A DNA stretch of 64,000 nucleotides from Akkermansia muciniphila (GCA_945900785.1 CAMDJM010000002.1:45724-109723), one strand, 5' to 3'. Counted from the first letter of the stretch, positions 31,367 to 40,806 are shown. Translations and numbers: made by a program. Notes: a model not told the origin generated them from the sequence alone.

Positions 31367-31840
31367 CTACCAGCGGAAGTGGGCGAAGGCGCGGTTGGCT
31401 TGAGCCATCTTGTGCACGTCGTCGCGTTTGCGGACGGCGTTGCCCTGGTTGGTGCTGGCGTCCTTGATTTCATTGGCCAGGGCGAGATGCATCGGGACCC
31501 CTTTGCGCTTGCGGGCAAAGTTGATCAGCCAGCGCATCGCAAGTGACTCGGAACGGTCGGGAGCGACTTCGAGAGGGACCTGATAGGTGGCACCACCCAC
31601 GCGGCGGCTCTTGACTTCCAGGCGGGGCTTGGCATTTTCGACGGCTCGGTTGAGAATCTCCAAAGGATCGATGGTCTGGGCTCCGTCATTGACCTTGTCG
31701 ATGGCGGCGTAGACAATGCGCTCAGCGGTGGAGCGGGAACCATCATACATGAGACGGTTGACCAGTTTGGCGACAACGGAGCTGTCGTAGCGGGCGTCCC
31801 GGAGGTCGGCTTTTTTGTAAACTCGCTTTCTGCGTGCCAT
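31367..31840 (-). CDS. rpsG: 30S ribosomal protein S7
   Basis: MARRKRVYKKADLRDARYDSSVVAKLVNRLMYDGSRSTAERIVYAAI...RRVGGATYQVPLEVAPDRSESLAMRWLI. Confidence 0.98.
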   Translation of the reverse strand: MARRKRVYKKADLRDARYDSSVVAKLVNRLMYDGSRSTAERIVYAAIDKVNDGAQTIDPLEILNRAVENAKPRLEVKSRRVGGATYQVPLEVAPDRSESLAMRWLINFARKRKGVPMHLALANEIKDASTNQGNAVRKRDDVHKMAQANRAFAHFRW

Positions 31841-31891
31841 AAGTTTGAGTCGGTAAATTGTAGAGTTGGAAGAGGTCGGATACGGCGGCGA

Positions 31892-32305
31892 TCAGCGCTT
31901 GCCGCCTTTCTTGACAGGAGCGGCGGGTTGGCCGGGTTTTGGACGTTTGGCACCGTATTTGGAGCGGCCTTTGCGGCGCTTATCGACGCCGAGACAGTCG
32001 AGGGAACCACGAACGATGTGGTAACGGACACCTGGCAAATCCTTCACACGACCGCCGCGGACGAGGACGATGGAGTGCTCCTGGAGGTTGTGGCCTTCAC
32101 CCCCAATATAGGCAATGACTTCGAATCCATTGGTGAGGCGGACCTTGGCGACCTTACGAAGCGCGGAGTTTGGCTTCTTGGGCGTGCGGGTCATCACTTG
32201 GAGGCAGACCCCACGGCGCTGGGGACAATCGGCCAAAGCGGGCGACTTGGACTTCTCCGTCTTGGGGCGGCGTCCTTTGGTAACAAGCTGGTTGATGGTG
32301 GGCAT
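31892..32305 (-). CDS. rpsL: 30S ribosomal protein S12
   Basis: [15 protein letters not shown]...[70 protein letters not shown]. Confidence 0.98.
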   Translation of the reverse strand: MPTINQLVTKGRRPKTEKSKSPALADCPQRRGVCLQVMTRTPKKPNSALRKVAKVRLTNGFEVIAYIGGEGHNLQEHSIVLVRGGRVKDLPGVRYHIVRGSLDCLGVDKRRKGRSKYGAKRPKPGQPAAPVKKGGKR

Positions 32306-32619
32306 GGCTTCTGAAATTTGTGGTATTCCTTCTCACCAGAGGATCCACCGGGACAGCCAAACCCGGACGACAAAGCGTCCGACCAACTATTCGCAGCAAC
32401 TTTTCCGGCACTGCGTTCCGATAAATCCTATGCGGATCGCGCACCGATAAAAGTTTGCAGGGCCGAGGAAGGAGGGGCGATTATAGGAGACCTTTCCCGA
32501 TGCGCAACTGGTTTTTGTTTTTTCTTTCCTTTGAGCGGGGGAAAACCCGGGTAGCCGACGCAGTTGATGTTCAGCCTTTTGGAATGCTTGACTATCAACC
32601 CAACCGCCTGATTGGTTAA

Positions 32620-32877
32620 GTGATGAGTCCCGGCACGGCGGGCAATGATTTGCGGGAGAAGCTGCTGGCCTACACGGCAATTCCCTCCCTGCGCCATTAT
32701 CTCATCATCAACCAGGCCAAGGCGGAGGAGTTTCATTATCAACGCAGTGGTAGTGAGTGGACAGACGTAACCCTGACGGCGGCGGATGATATGATCCTGC
32801 TGCCTGAACTGGGCTTTTCCTTCACGGTTGCTGATCTCTATGCAGAAAGTGGAGTGGCTATTCCAGAGGGAGAGTGA
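32620..32877 (+). pseudogene. C-terminal fragment of a Uma2/DUF820-family nuclease-like protein
   Basis: SPGTAGNDLREKLLAYTAIPSLRHYLIINQAKAEEFHYQRSG resembles the Uma2 C-terminal half; N-terminal half absent. Confidence 0.55.
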
Positions 32878-32984
32878 CGCGTTATAACCTGATTACCAGC
32901 CGGTCCTTCCAAAAACAACAATCCCTGCGCCGCATGCAGGATCAGCGGCGCAGGGAGGTCGGGCGGGATGATTGATTGATTCGC

Positions 32985-33458
32985 TTATTTGCCGGACTTG
33001 GCTTTCTTTTCGGCTGCTTCCTTGGCTTTGTTGGCGCTGCATTGGCAGAGCCACTCGGGGCTGCTGCAGGCTTCGCAGTTGGCGGTGTTGTATTCCATGC
33101 GGGCGGTAATGGCTTTGGATTTGGCGTCGGGCTTGAATTGAACGATGAGCCACTCGCCGGGTTTGACGGATGGAACGTTGAAACCGGTAGCGGTTTTTTC
33201 GACAGCGAGTTTGACGGCTTTGCCATTGGGGCCGCCGTTGGCGGTGAGGGTCTGGTCCGCGACGGCGACGGCTTTCATGTCCTTGTCGAGCAGAGCAATG
33301 CTGAACTTGCCGTCCTTCAGGGTGACTTCGCCGTGCATGGTTTCGTTTTTGCTGAATTCAAGGATGCGGCCTCCGTTCGGGCCGAGTTCGACTTCACCGT
33401 GGGCGAGGGCAAAGCTGGTGGTGAGGGCAAGGACCAGGGCGATCAGTTTGGATTTCAT
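32985..33458 (-). CDS. Exported Cys-containing accessory protein of RND metal-efflux operon
   Basis: Signal peptide MKSKLIALVLALTTSFALAHGEVELGPNGGRI; C-terminal CEACSSPEWLCQC; immediately downstream of czcA-like gene. Confidence 0.75.
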   Translation of the reverse strand: MKSKLIALVLALTTSFALAHGEVELGPNGGRILEFSKNETMHGEVTLKDGKFSIALLDKDMKAVAVADQTLTANGGPNGKAVKLAVEKTATGFNVPSVKPGEWLIVQFKPDAKSKAITARMEYNTANCEACSSPEWLCQCSANKAKEAAEKKAKSGK

Positions 33459-33542
33459 AGTTAGTGTGTTTTCAGGTTAGAGGTGGAGGGTTGGGTTAAG
33501 CCATGCAGGCTGGGTTTTTGACGTCCAGTCCTGCATGGAAAT

Positions 33543-36500
33543 TCAGTGGGAAGCGGGGGCTTCGTTTTCGATGGCTTGCTGGGCGGCTTTTCTGCCGAAA
33601 GTGTAAAAGACCGTGGGGGTGACGCCAAGACCCAGCAGCGTGCTGGTGATGAGTCCACCCACAATGACCACAGCGACGGGGTGCAGAATTTCCTTGCCCG
33701 GCTGGTCGCCGGCGAGGACGAGGGGGAGCAGGCCGATCCCGGCGGAGATCGCAGTCATGAGCACGGGAACCAGCCGTTCCCGGGTGCCGCGGATGACCAT
33801 GGCTTTGGAGAAGTTCTCACCTTCGTGCTGCATGAGGTGGAGATAGTGGGAGATGAGCATGATGCTGTTCCGCGCGGCGACGCCAGCCACGGCGATAAAT
33901 CCTACGAGCGTGGCGATGCTGATATTGTTCAATTTCAGCCAAGTGAACACCAGTCCACCGACCAGAGCGAGGGGGATATCGAAGAGCACCTGAATCGCAA
34001 AAAAGGCCGAGCGGAAGTAACCGTAGAGCAGGAAGGCAATGACGATGAAAACCACGCTGCTGAGGACGGCAATGCGCTGGGAGGCGTCCTTCTGGGCCTG
34101 GAATTCACCTTCGTAGCTGACGAAATAACCTTCCGGCAGTTTCACTTTTTCGGCGACCTTGTTTTGCAATTCCACCACCAGGGTGCCGACGTCGCGGACG
34201 CTGGGTTTGATGGCGAGGGCAAAGCGGCGTTGGGCATTTTCACGGAAAATAACATTGGGGCCTTTGGCCTCGCGGACATCGGCGATGAGGCGCAGGGGAA
34301 TGCGCTGCACGCCGCCGTGGCCATCCGGGACTTCGATGGGAAGTTCGGCCAGCTTGTCAGGGGATTCACGCCATTCCTGGGGCAGGCGGACCGCGAGATC
34401 AATCTCCCGCTGGCCTTCGCGGAGGGCGGCGACATTTTCTCCGCCAAGGAGGGTGGCGAGGGTGGCATTAAGCTTGCCCGGGGTGATGCCGTAGGCTGCG
34501 CAGCGCTCGCGATTGGCTTCGATACGCAGTTGGGCGATGACGGATTGCTGGTCGAGTTTGCAGTCTTCAAAGCCTGGGATGGTTTTGGCGATGCCCTGAA
34601 TTTCGATGCCGAGTTGCCGGAGCTTGTCGAGGTCGGGACCGAAGATCTTCAAGGCAACGGGCGCGGAGACACCGCTCAACATGTGGCCGATGCGGTCCGC
34701 CAGCGGTCCCATGACCACGCTGAAGGTGCCGGGCACGCTCTGCACTTTTTTGCGGACATCAGCCAGGATTTCAGCGCGGCTTCGTTGTGGGACGGCGGTG
34801 GTTGGGACGGCGCGGAAATCCACGTCAAACTCCGCAGTGCTCACCGGCACGACGTGGTCGCCGCGTTCCGCCCGGCCAAGACGGCGGCCGACTTTGTGCA
34901 CCTCCGGAATGCTCAGAAGCTGCTGTTCTATCACATCAGCAATATTGTTGGTTTCCTCCAGGGAGGTGCCCGGCGCGGCGGTCATGGAGACGAGCGCGGT
35001 TTCCTCCTGGAATTTGGGCAGGAAGTCCTTGCCCATTTTTGGATAGAGCATGAAGGCACCAATCACCATCATGCCAACAATGCCCAGCATCAGAAAGGGC
35101 TGGGCGAGACCGAAGCGCAGGAGGGTGTGTTCCAGCAACCACTTCATGCTGCGCGTGATGAATCCGTCCTTGTGATGGCTGCCCGCTTTGGGCCGCAGGA
35201 GGAACGAGCACAGCACAGGAATGGTGGTGAGCGAGACGACGAACGAGGCCACCATGGAAATGATGGTAGCGATAGCGATCGGTGAGAAAAGCCGGCCTTC
35301 CACGCCGCTGAGTCCCAGCAGGGGCAGGAACACGAGAATGATGAGCAAGGTGGCGTAGAGGATGGAATTCCGCACTTCCCCGGAGGCGCGCGCGATGACT
35401 TCGAGACGGGGATGTGGCTTGGGCAGGGCGGCGTTTTCGCGCAGGCGGCGGAAGACGTTTTCCACATCGACAATGGCATCGTCCACCACCATTCCGATAG
35501 CGACTGCAAGGCCGCCAAGAGTCATGGAGTTGACGGAAATCCCGAACCATTTGAAGACCAGCATGGTGATGCCAAAGGAGAGCGGCATGGCCATGAGGGT
35601 GATGAAGGTGGTGCGGAAATTCAGGAGGAACAGGAAGATCACCAGCGTCACCATGATGGCTCCATCGCGGATGGCTTCCTTGAGGTTGCCGATGGCGTGT
35701 CCGATGAAATCACCCTGGCGGAATAACACAGTGGCCTCGACTCCGGCGGGCAGGGTTTTTTGCAGTTCCGCGAGGGCTTCTTCGATTTTGGCTGTAAGGG
35801 AGAGGGTGTCGAATCCGGGCGCTTTGGTAATACTCATGACGACACCGCGCTTGCCATTGACGCTGCCATCGCCGCGCATGGGTTCCACGCCCCACTCGAC
35901 TTTCGCGACATTCGCGATGGTAATAGGCCGGTCGCCGGTTTTTTTCACCACGGTGCCCGCGATGTCTTCCAACTGCACGGACATCGCGAGATTTCTCACC
36001 ATGATTTCCGTGGTGCTGCTGTTGATGAAGCCCCCGGTGGAATTGGAAGAAGCTTCCCTGGCCGCAGTGACCAATTCTTCAAAGGTGACATCGTGCGCGG
36101 CCATGCGATTCGGCTCCGGCTGCACCTGGATCTGTTTGATGCCGCCGCCCATGTTGAGGACTTCGGCAATGCCCGGGATGCTTTGCAGCCGGGGCCGGAT
36201 GGTCCAATCCGCCACCGTCCTGACATCCCGTGGCAGCATCTTGCCATCCCGGCTGCTTACGCCGACGAGGAGGATTTCCCCCATGAGGGAAGCGGCAGGC
36301 GTGAGGAAGGGCTCCACACCCTGCGGCAGCGAACCACGCACGCCGGCGAGGCGTTCCTGCACGAACTGCCGGGCTTGGTAAAGATCCGTGCCCCATCCGA
36401 ACTCGGCGTAAACCAGCGAAAGGGAGACGTCGGAGTTCGAGCGTAACCGGGTCAGGCCAGCAACACCCAGCAGGGAGCGCTCGATGGGCTGGGTGATGTT

Positions 36501-36689
36501 GATTTCCACCTCCTCCGGAGCCAGGCCGGGGGACTCGGTGAGGATAATGACGGTAGGTTTAGTCAGGTCTGGCAGGACTTCCACCGGCAGGGTCAGGGTG
36601 GTCTGCACGCCCAGCACCATGAGGAGCAGGGCCAGGGCGGTGACAATGGCCCGGTTGTGCAGGGAAAAATGAATCAGTTTGTTCAGCAT
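33543..36689 (-). CDS. CusA/CzcA family heavy-metal-type RND efflux permease
   Basis: Likely start MLNKLIHFSLHNRAIVTALALLLMVLG; LTKPTVIILTESPGLAPEEVE, IGMVVDDAIVDVENVFRRL, GVAARNSIMLISHY. Confidence 0.93.
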   Translation of the reverse strand: MLNKLIHFSLHNRAIVTALALLLMVLGVQTTLTLPVEVLPDLTKPTVIILTESPGLAPEEVEINITQPIERSLLGVAGLTRLRSNSDVSLSLVYAEFGWGTDLYQARQFVQERLAGVRGSLPQGVEPFLTPAASLMGEILLVGVSSRDGKMLPRDVRTVADWTIRPRLQSIPGIAEVLNMGGGIKQIQVQPEPNRMAAHDVTFEELVTAAREASSNSTGGFINSSTTEIMVRNLAMSVQLEDIAGTVVKKTGDRPITIANVAKVEWGVEPMRGDGSVNGKRGVVMSITKAPGFDTLSLTAKIEEALAELQKTLPAGVEATVLFRQGDFIGHAIGNLKEAIRDGAIMVTLVIFLFLLNFRTTFITLMAMPLSFGITMLVFKWFGISVNSMTLGGLAVAIGMVVDDAIVDVENVFRRLRENAALPKPHPRLEVIARASGEVRNSILYATLLIILVFLPLLGLSGVEGRLFSPIAIATIISMVASFVVSLTTIPVLCSFLLRPKAGSHHKDGFITRSMKWLLEHTLLRFGLAQPFLMLGIVGMMVIGAFMLYPKMGKDFLPKFQEETALVSMTAAPGTSLEETNNIADVIEQQLLSIPEVHKVGRRLGRAERGDHVVPVSTAEFDVDFRAVPTTAVPQRSRAEILADVRKKVQSVPGTFSVVMGPLADRIGHMLSGVSAPVALKIFGPDLDKLRQLGIEIQGIAKTIPGFEDCKLDQQSVIAQLRIEANRERCAAYGITPGKLNATLATLLGGENVAALREGQREIDLAVRLPQEWRESPDKLAELPIEVPDGHGGVQRIPLRLIADVREAKGPNVIFRENAQRRFALAIKPSVRDVGTLVVELQNKVAEKVKLPEGYFVSYEGEFQAQKDASQRIAVLSSVVFIVIAFLLYGYFRSAFFAIQVLFDIPLALVGGLVFTWLKLNNISIATLVGFIAVAGVAARNSIMLISHYLHLMQHEGENFSKAMVIRGTRERLVPVLMTAISAGIGLLPLVLAGDQPGKEILHPVAVVIVGGLITSTLLGLGVTPTVFYTFGRKAAQQAIENEAPASH

Positions 36690-36690
36690 G

Positions 36691-37860
36691 TTAGCGCACT
36701 CCGGGGTTCGGGGTTTCCAGGGCGGGCTCATCCGCCTTTGGCTTGCGCCGCATGGCTGTGACCAGCAGCACGAGCAACAGGCCATTCGTGATCAGGGAAA
36801 AAATCGTCAGGGAGGAATTTTCCCCGCCGTGGTCATGTCCATCGCCGGCTCCAGCGGCGGCGCGTTTGGCTTTTTGATCTGGGGTGACTTCGCTGCCGTC
36901 TTCGTTGTGTTCATGGCCGTGGGCGGCATCCAGCGCGGCTTTAAGCGAGACGCTGCCTTTTCCGGCAAAACCGAGCGAGTAGGCGCCGATGGTGACGACT
37001 TCATCGCCCGCCAGCAGGCCGCTGGTGATCTCCACACTCTGATCATTCATGGCCCCGACCTGCACCGGGATCCTGACAAAGGTGTGCTTCAGCGACTCAT
37101 CGTAGTGGCGGCGGTAAACGACGCGGCTGGTGACATCGCCTTGGAGGGCAATGCGGGGGATGCTCATCACGCCCTCACGTTTTCCCAGCACGATGGAGAA
37201 CTCGGCCCTCATGCCCGGACGCAGCAGGTGCTCAGGATTCGGGACATGGAAAGCCGCTTCCAGAGTGCCGCTGGCGCTATCCGCATGGGTGCCGAGGTGG
37301 ACCATGGTGCTTTCAAAAACCTTGTCTCCCGCCGCATGGGCGCGGATGTGAGCAGTCTGGCCGGCTTTGAGTTTTCCGGCGAGATGTTCCGGCACGGCGG
37401 CGGCGGCTTCCACGGTGTCGAGATCCAAAATCTCGATCAGGCTGGTATCAGGCGTCACGGGTTGCCCGACTGCGACGTTGACCTGGGAAATCAGACCGCT
37501 GATCGGCGCGGTGATTTTGATGACAGGCGGGGGATCGCCAGGCTGGCGGCTCTCGATCCAGAGTAGTTCGTCGCCTTGGTGGGTCTCCACGTGGGGCCGC
37601 GCGAGGAGGGAATGGACGCGGCCGGGAATGCGGGTGCTGACGATGGCGGAATTTCCTGGCAGGACTTCGATGCGCCCCAGGGCAAAGGCGGTTTCCTCGA
37701 AGTCGATTTCCTCCACTTCGACGGTTTCGATCTTGAGGTTTTTCTCGCCGGTTTCATCGAGAATCACGGTGTTGGCAGCTTCTTCCGGCGTGACGGCAGC
37801 CTGCAATCCTGACGGAACGACAGAAAGCAAAAGGGAAAGGAGTAAGAGGTGTTTTTTCAT
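36691..37860 (-). CDS. RND efflux periplasmic adaptor (CzcB/HlyD family)
   Basis: MKKHLLLLSLLLSVVPSGLQA signal; IPGRVHSLLARPHVETHQGDELLWIESRQ, ITAPISGLISQVNVAVGQPV; His-rich C-terminus. Confidence 0.9.
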   Translation of the reverse strand: MKKHLLLLSLLLSVVPSGLQAAVTPEEAANTVILDETGEKNLKIETVEVEEIDFEETAFALGRIEVLPGNSAIVSTRIPGRVHSLLARPHVETHQGDELLWIESRQPGDPPPVIKITAPISGLISQVNVAVGQPVTPDTSLIEILDLDTVEAAAAVPEHLAGKLKAGQTAHIRAHAAGDKVFESTMVHLGTHADSASGTLEAAFHVPNPEHLLRPGMRAEFSIVLGKREGVMSIPRIALQGDVTSRVVYRRHYDESLKHTFVRIPVQVGAMNDQSVEITSGLLAGDEVVTIGAYSLGFAGKGSVSLKAALDAAHGHEHNEDGSEVTPDQKAKRAAAGAGDGHDHGGENSSLTIFSLITNGLLLVLLVTAMRRKPKADEPALETPNPGVR

Positions 37861-37890
37861 GGGTGGCATGGAGTCCTGGCAAGATAAATT

Positions 37891-39108
37891 TTAGCGTCCC
37901 ATCGCTGCCTGATAGCGGATGCGGGCGAGGTGAAAAGCGCGGAGGGCGTCGAGATTGGCCTGCTCGATGGCGAGGCGATTCCCGCGGGAGCGGAGGACAT
38001 CCGCGAGGAGGATTCCGGGCTGGGATTGTTGATAGAAGGCGGCGATTTTTTCTTCCAGACTGCGCGCTTTGGGCAGGAGGACGGTGGCCGTTTCGTCGAG
38101 GATGCGGCGGGCGGCTTTCATTTCCCCAAGGGCGGCCATGGCTTCGGCGCGCACATTGGCTGCCAGAGCTTCGGCTTCTTTTTCGGCCCGTGCGGTGGCG
38201 GCCTGGGCTTCCTGAATTTTGCCTTCGTTTTTATTCCAAAAGGGGAGCGGCAGGGAGAATTTCAGACCTATGATGCCGTCTGTTTGCAGGCCATCCGGCG
38301 CATCTTCCGCGCGGTCCACTTCGGCGTTGAGGCCCACGCCGGCGTCGGCCCATTGGTTGACTTTGGCCAAGGCAATCCCCTGCCGCGCGGCGTCGATTCT
38401 GGCCTGTGCAGCGAGATAATCGGCGCGGGCACCGAGATTGGGACTGGCGGTGGATGGCAGTGATGCATCAGGCAGGCTGCCCGTGAATTCCACGGTATCC
38501 GAAACCGGCACTCCCAACAGGGGGCGGGCCTCACCGGTGAGGGTGGCACGCTCGGATTCCAGAGTTAGGAGATCCAGGGAGAGCTGCGAGGCTTCGAGTT
38601 CAAACTGGGTGGCCTCCAGCCCCGAGCCTTCGGCGGAGGCGGCGATCTTCACGGCGGTGGCCGCCAATTCCCGGCTGTTGGCGATTTGCTTTTCCTTCAA
38701 CGCCCGGCTGGCTTCCAGGCTGAGGATTTTCACCACCACGCTGCGCAGCGCGGAGCCCAGCTTGACCTCCGCAGCCATGACTTCTGCCTCTGCCGTGGCG
38801 ACTTCGGCCTGCGAGAGGGCTTTCTCCAGGCGCAAGCGGTTCGTGAGAGGGAAATGCTGCACAAAGCCGACGCCGAAGGAGAACTCGCGCCCCCGGACAT
38901 TGGGGCGCAGCTCGGATTCCAGCTCAGGATTGGAAAGCCGGCCGGAGCCCAGTAAACGGGCACGGGCTTCCTCAATACTGAAGCGGGCTGCAGCCAGGTC
39001 AGGATTGTGCGCTATGGCGTAGGTGACGGCGGAATCGATGGTGAAGCGCGCGGCCATGCTGGTGGCAGCGGTGGCGAAAAAGGCTAGAATTAATAGTGAC
39101 CGGAACAT
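37891..39108 (-). CDS. TolC/CzcC family outer membrane factor
   Basis: Signal MFRSLLILAFFATAATSMA; NPDLAAARFSIEEARARLLGSGRLSNPELESELRPN; duplicated coiled-coil layout; adjacent to adaptor/permease. Confidence 0.88.
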   Translation of the reverse strand: MFRSLLILAFFATAATSMAARFTIDSAVTYAIAHNPDLAAARFSIEEARARLLGSGRLSNPELESELRPNVRGREFSFGVGFVQHFPLTNRLRLEKALSQAEVATAEAEVMAAEVKLGSALRSVVVKILSLEASRALKEKQIANSRELAATAVKIAASAEGSGLEATQFELEASQLSLDLLTLESERATLTGEARPLLGVPVSDTVEFTGSLPDASLPSTASPNLGARADYLAAQARIDAARQGIALAKVNQWADAGVGLNAEVDRAEDAPDGLQTDGIIGLKFSLPLPFWNKNEGKIQEAQAATARAEKEAEALAANVRAEAMAALGEMKAARRILDETATVLLPKARSLEEKIAAFYQQSQPGILLADVLRSRGNRLAIEQANLDALRAFHLARIRYQAAMGR

Positions 39109-39278
39109 GGAAAGTATATTGATTGATATTGGCACTGCTACTGCGGGTGCCTTAATGATGCTCGTGAGGCATTGGACCTGCAGCAACCCGTCTTGTTTTA
39201 GTCCCGCATTGAGGCGGCAGCGGCGTGCTGATGGCACGGCAGGGTGGTGGGGGGCAGGATTCTCCGGAATATTGGAAA

Positions 39279-39292
39279 CCGCCTAAAGGCGG
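39279..39292. repeat. REP-like palindrome CCGCCTAAAGGCGG (followed by AACTCCAACC)
   Basis: ttggaaaccgcctaaaggcggaactccaacc. Confidence 0.45.
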
Positions 39293-39373
39293 AACTCCAA
39301 CCTGACCGGGACCGGATCCCATGTCCCAACATAAGAAGAAGTGCAAAGGAAGCGGAAATCTCCTGGAGGTCTT

Positions 39374-39856
39374 TCAAATCAACATCACGATCGTCTGAGC
39401 CACCATCTGCGGCATTGGCGGACTGCCATACTCAGGAGGCTCCGGACTGATTTTTCCCGGTAAACAGACGGTGAGCACCGCAAAATCCGGCAATTGCAGG
39501 GCCGGAGGCAAATCAAAAAAGATGGGCACAGGCGGGTGCAACACTGGAGGCAAGCCAGTGATGAGCAATGGCTCACGAATTTCCTTGTGCGGGTGCTGCG
39601 GCTGATCTTCAGGAGCTTGATCCGTGGGCGAAGTCCCGGCTTCCGCCGACCCGCAACAAACCAATAATGCAGCCTTTTTTTCAACCAGCCCGGATGAGTC
39701 ATGTTCAGGATGACATTCCTCAGCCACACAAGTGGACTCCGCCGATTTTGCCCCCGTGCATTCGCAAAAAAATCCAGCCTGAATTCCAAAAATCTGCATC
39801 AGGGCCATGGCGAAAACCGCCAGGGTCATGATGGACTTTTTGAATTTGGCAGACAT
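39374..39856 (-). CDS. Exported Cys/His-rich protein at head of metal-efflux operon
   Basis: MSAKFKKSIMTLAVFAMALMQIFGIQAGFFCECTGAKSAESTCVAEECHPEHDSSG...LLVCCGSAE. Confidence 0.65.
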   Translation of the reverse strand: MSAKFKKSIMTLAVFAMALMQIFGIQAGFFCECTGAKSAESTCVAEECHPEHDSSGLVEKKAALLVCCGSAEAGTSPTDQAPEDQPQHPHKEIREPLLITGLPPVLHPPVPIFFDLPPALQLPDFAVLTVCLPGKISPEPPEYGSPPMPQMVAQTIVMLI

Positions 39857-39880
39857 GATGAAGGCTGTTTGGGGAAGTTT

Positions 39881-39918
39881 GGACTTTCCCGGAAAGCGGA
39901 GTCCACGGAGGACTCCGC
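39881..39918. repeat. Overlapping alternative hairpins in leader of the 39374-39856 gene
   Basis: GGACTTTCCCGGAAAGCGGAGTCCACGGAGGACTCCGC; GCGGAGTCC/GGACTCCGC 9-bp perfect stem, plus competing GGACT/AGTCC pairing. Confidence 0.5.
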
Positions 39919-39961
39919 CTAGGATTGAGACGCCCGGGACGACGCATCTATCGAATATTTT

Positions 39962-39988
39962 TTCGAAATTGCAAATATTTGCTTCGAA
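39962..39988. promoter_or_regulatory. Candidate operator TTCGAAATTGCAAATATTTGCTTCGAA
   Basis: 12-bp perfect palindrome GCAAATATTTGC flanked by two TTCGAA palindromes, upstream of the metal-efflux operon. Confidence 0.5.
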
Positions 39989-40499
39989 ATGACGGGAACC
40001 GACCCTGCCGGGCAATCGGGTGGGGCGGCACCTCATCACCAAGCAGGCCAAAACTGGAGCTTTTGCGGTGAACTGCGTAGGGTGAAGACCCCATGGTGCA
40101 GAAGGACCTTTTCAACTATCCGTTGCAGACGAGCACTTGGCCCGCCTGACTTGGAGAGGGTTTTTCCAACCCAAGTCCAGCATGAGTGGACGCCAGCAAG
40201 GATGCAACTTCCAACTTACAACAACTTTTATGAATGAAACCTTTGACTTTGATAGTGACCTTGCTGGTCCCGATGATGCAGTAATGGAATCAGCCGCCCT
40301 GTCCTCTGCCCCACTTGGACCTCCAATCCCAACCATGGTGTGGAATGATCCGGCAGGCAGTGCCGGCTTGCGCGCAGCGGTGCCACCGGATACCGATCCT
40401 GAAAATATTACGGAGCAATTGGTGGATGCCGGTAATGAGCAAGCCGGAAGCGAACAACGGCAGGCCGCTCAGGAAGTTTTTGCAAAACCCTGAACCAGT

Positions 40500-40806
40500 T
40501 TTCCTCAGGTGGCTTGCTTCGACACTTCATTTCACCATACCCTGCCCCGCGTGGCGGCAATATTGCCATTGCCGCGCCGGTTCGAAGCCACCGGTCTCAA
40601 ATCCGGTCTGCCTGGGGTATCGGAGTCCAGCTCTGACGTGCGTGACCTGCTGGCCATGGGAGCCACAGATGTCAGGGCCGCAGAAGCGGTCGCACTGTTC
40701 TGCTTTCAGGCAACCAAATGGATCGGGGCCTTTGCCGCAGCTCTGAGTGGTTTGAATACACTGGTATTCGCCGGGGGCATCGGAGAAAATCCTGACAAAT
40801 ACCTTG
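40500..40806 (+). pseudogene. ackA: Acetate kinase fossil with internal deletion of the catalytic core
   Basis: VACFDTSFHHTLPRVAAILPLPRRFEATG fused to SGLPGVSESSSDVRDLLAMGATDVRAAEAVALFCFQATKWIGAFAAALSGLNTLVFAGGIGENPDKYLDN. Confidence 0.8.

Noticed and set aside
31892-32305. Streptomycin-resistance substitution in S12
   Set aside because: The [11 protein letters not shown] motif shows the wild-type lysine; no resistance signature seen
33546-35285. 579-aa plus-strand ORF
   Set aside because: Antisense shadow of the CzcA-like gene; H/D/G-rich artefact composition
40137-40493. 118-aa ORF upstream of the ackA fossil
   Set aside because: No recognisable family; D/E-rich tail could be a real short protein but evidence is insufficient
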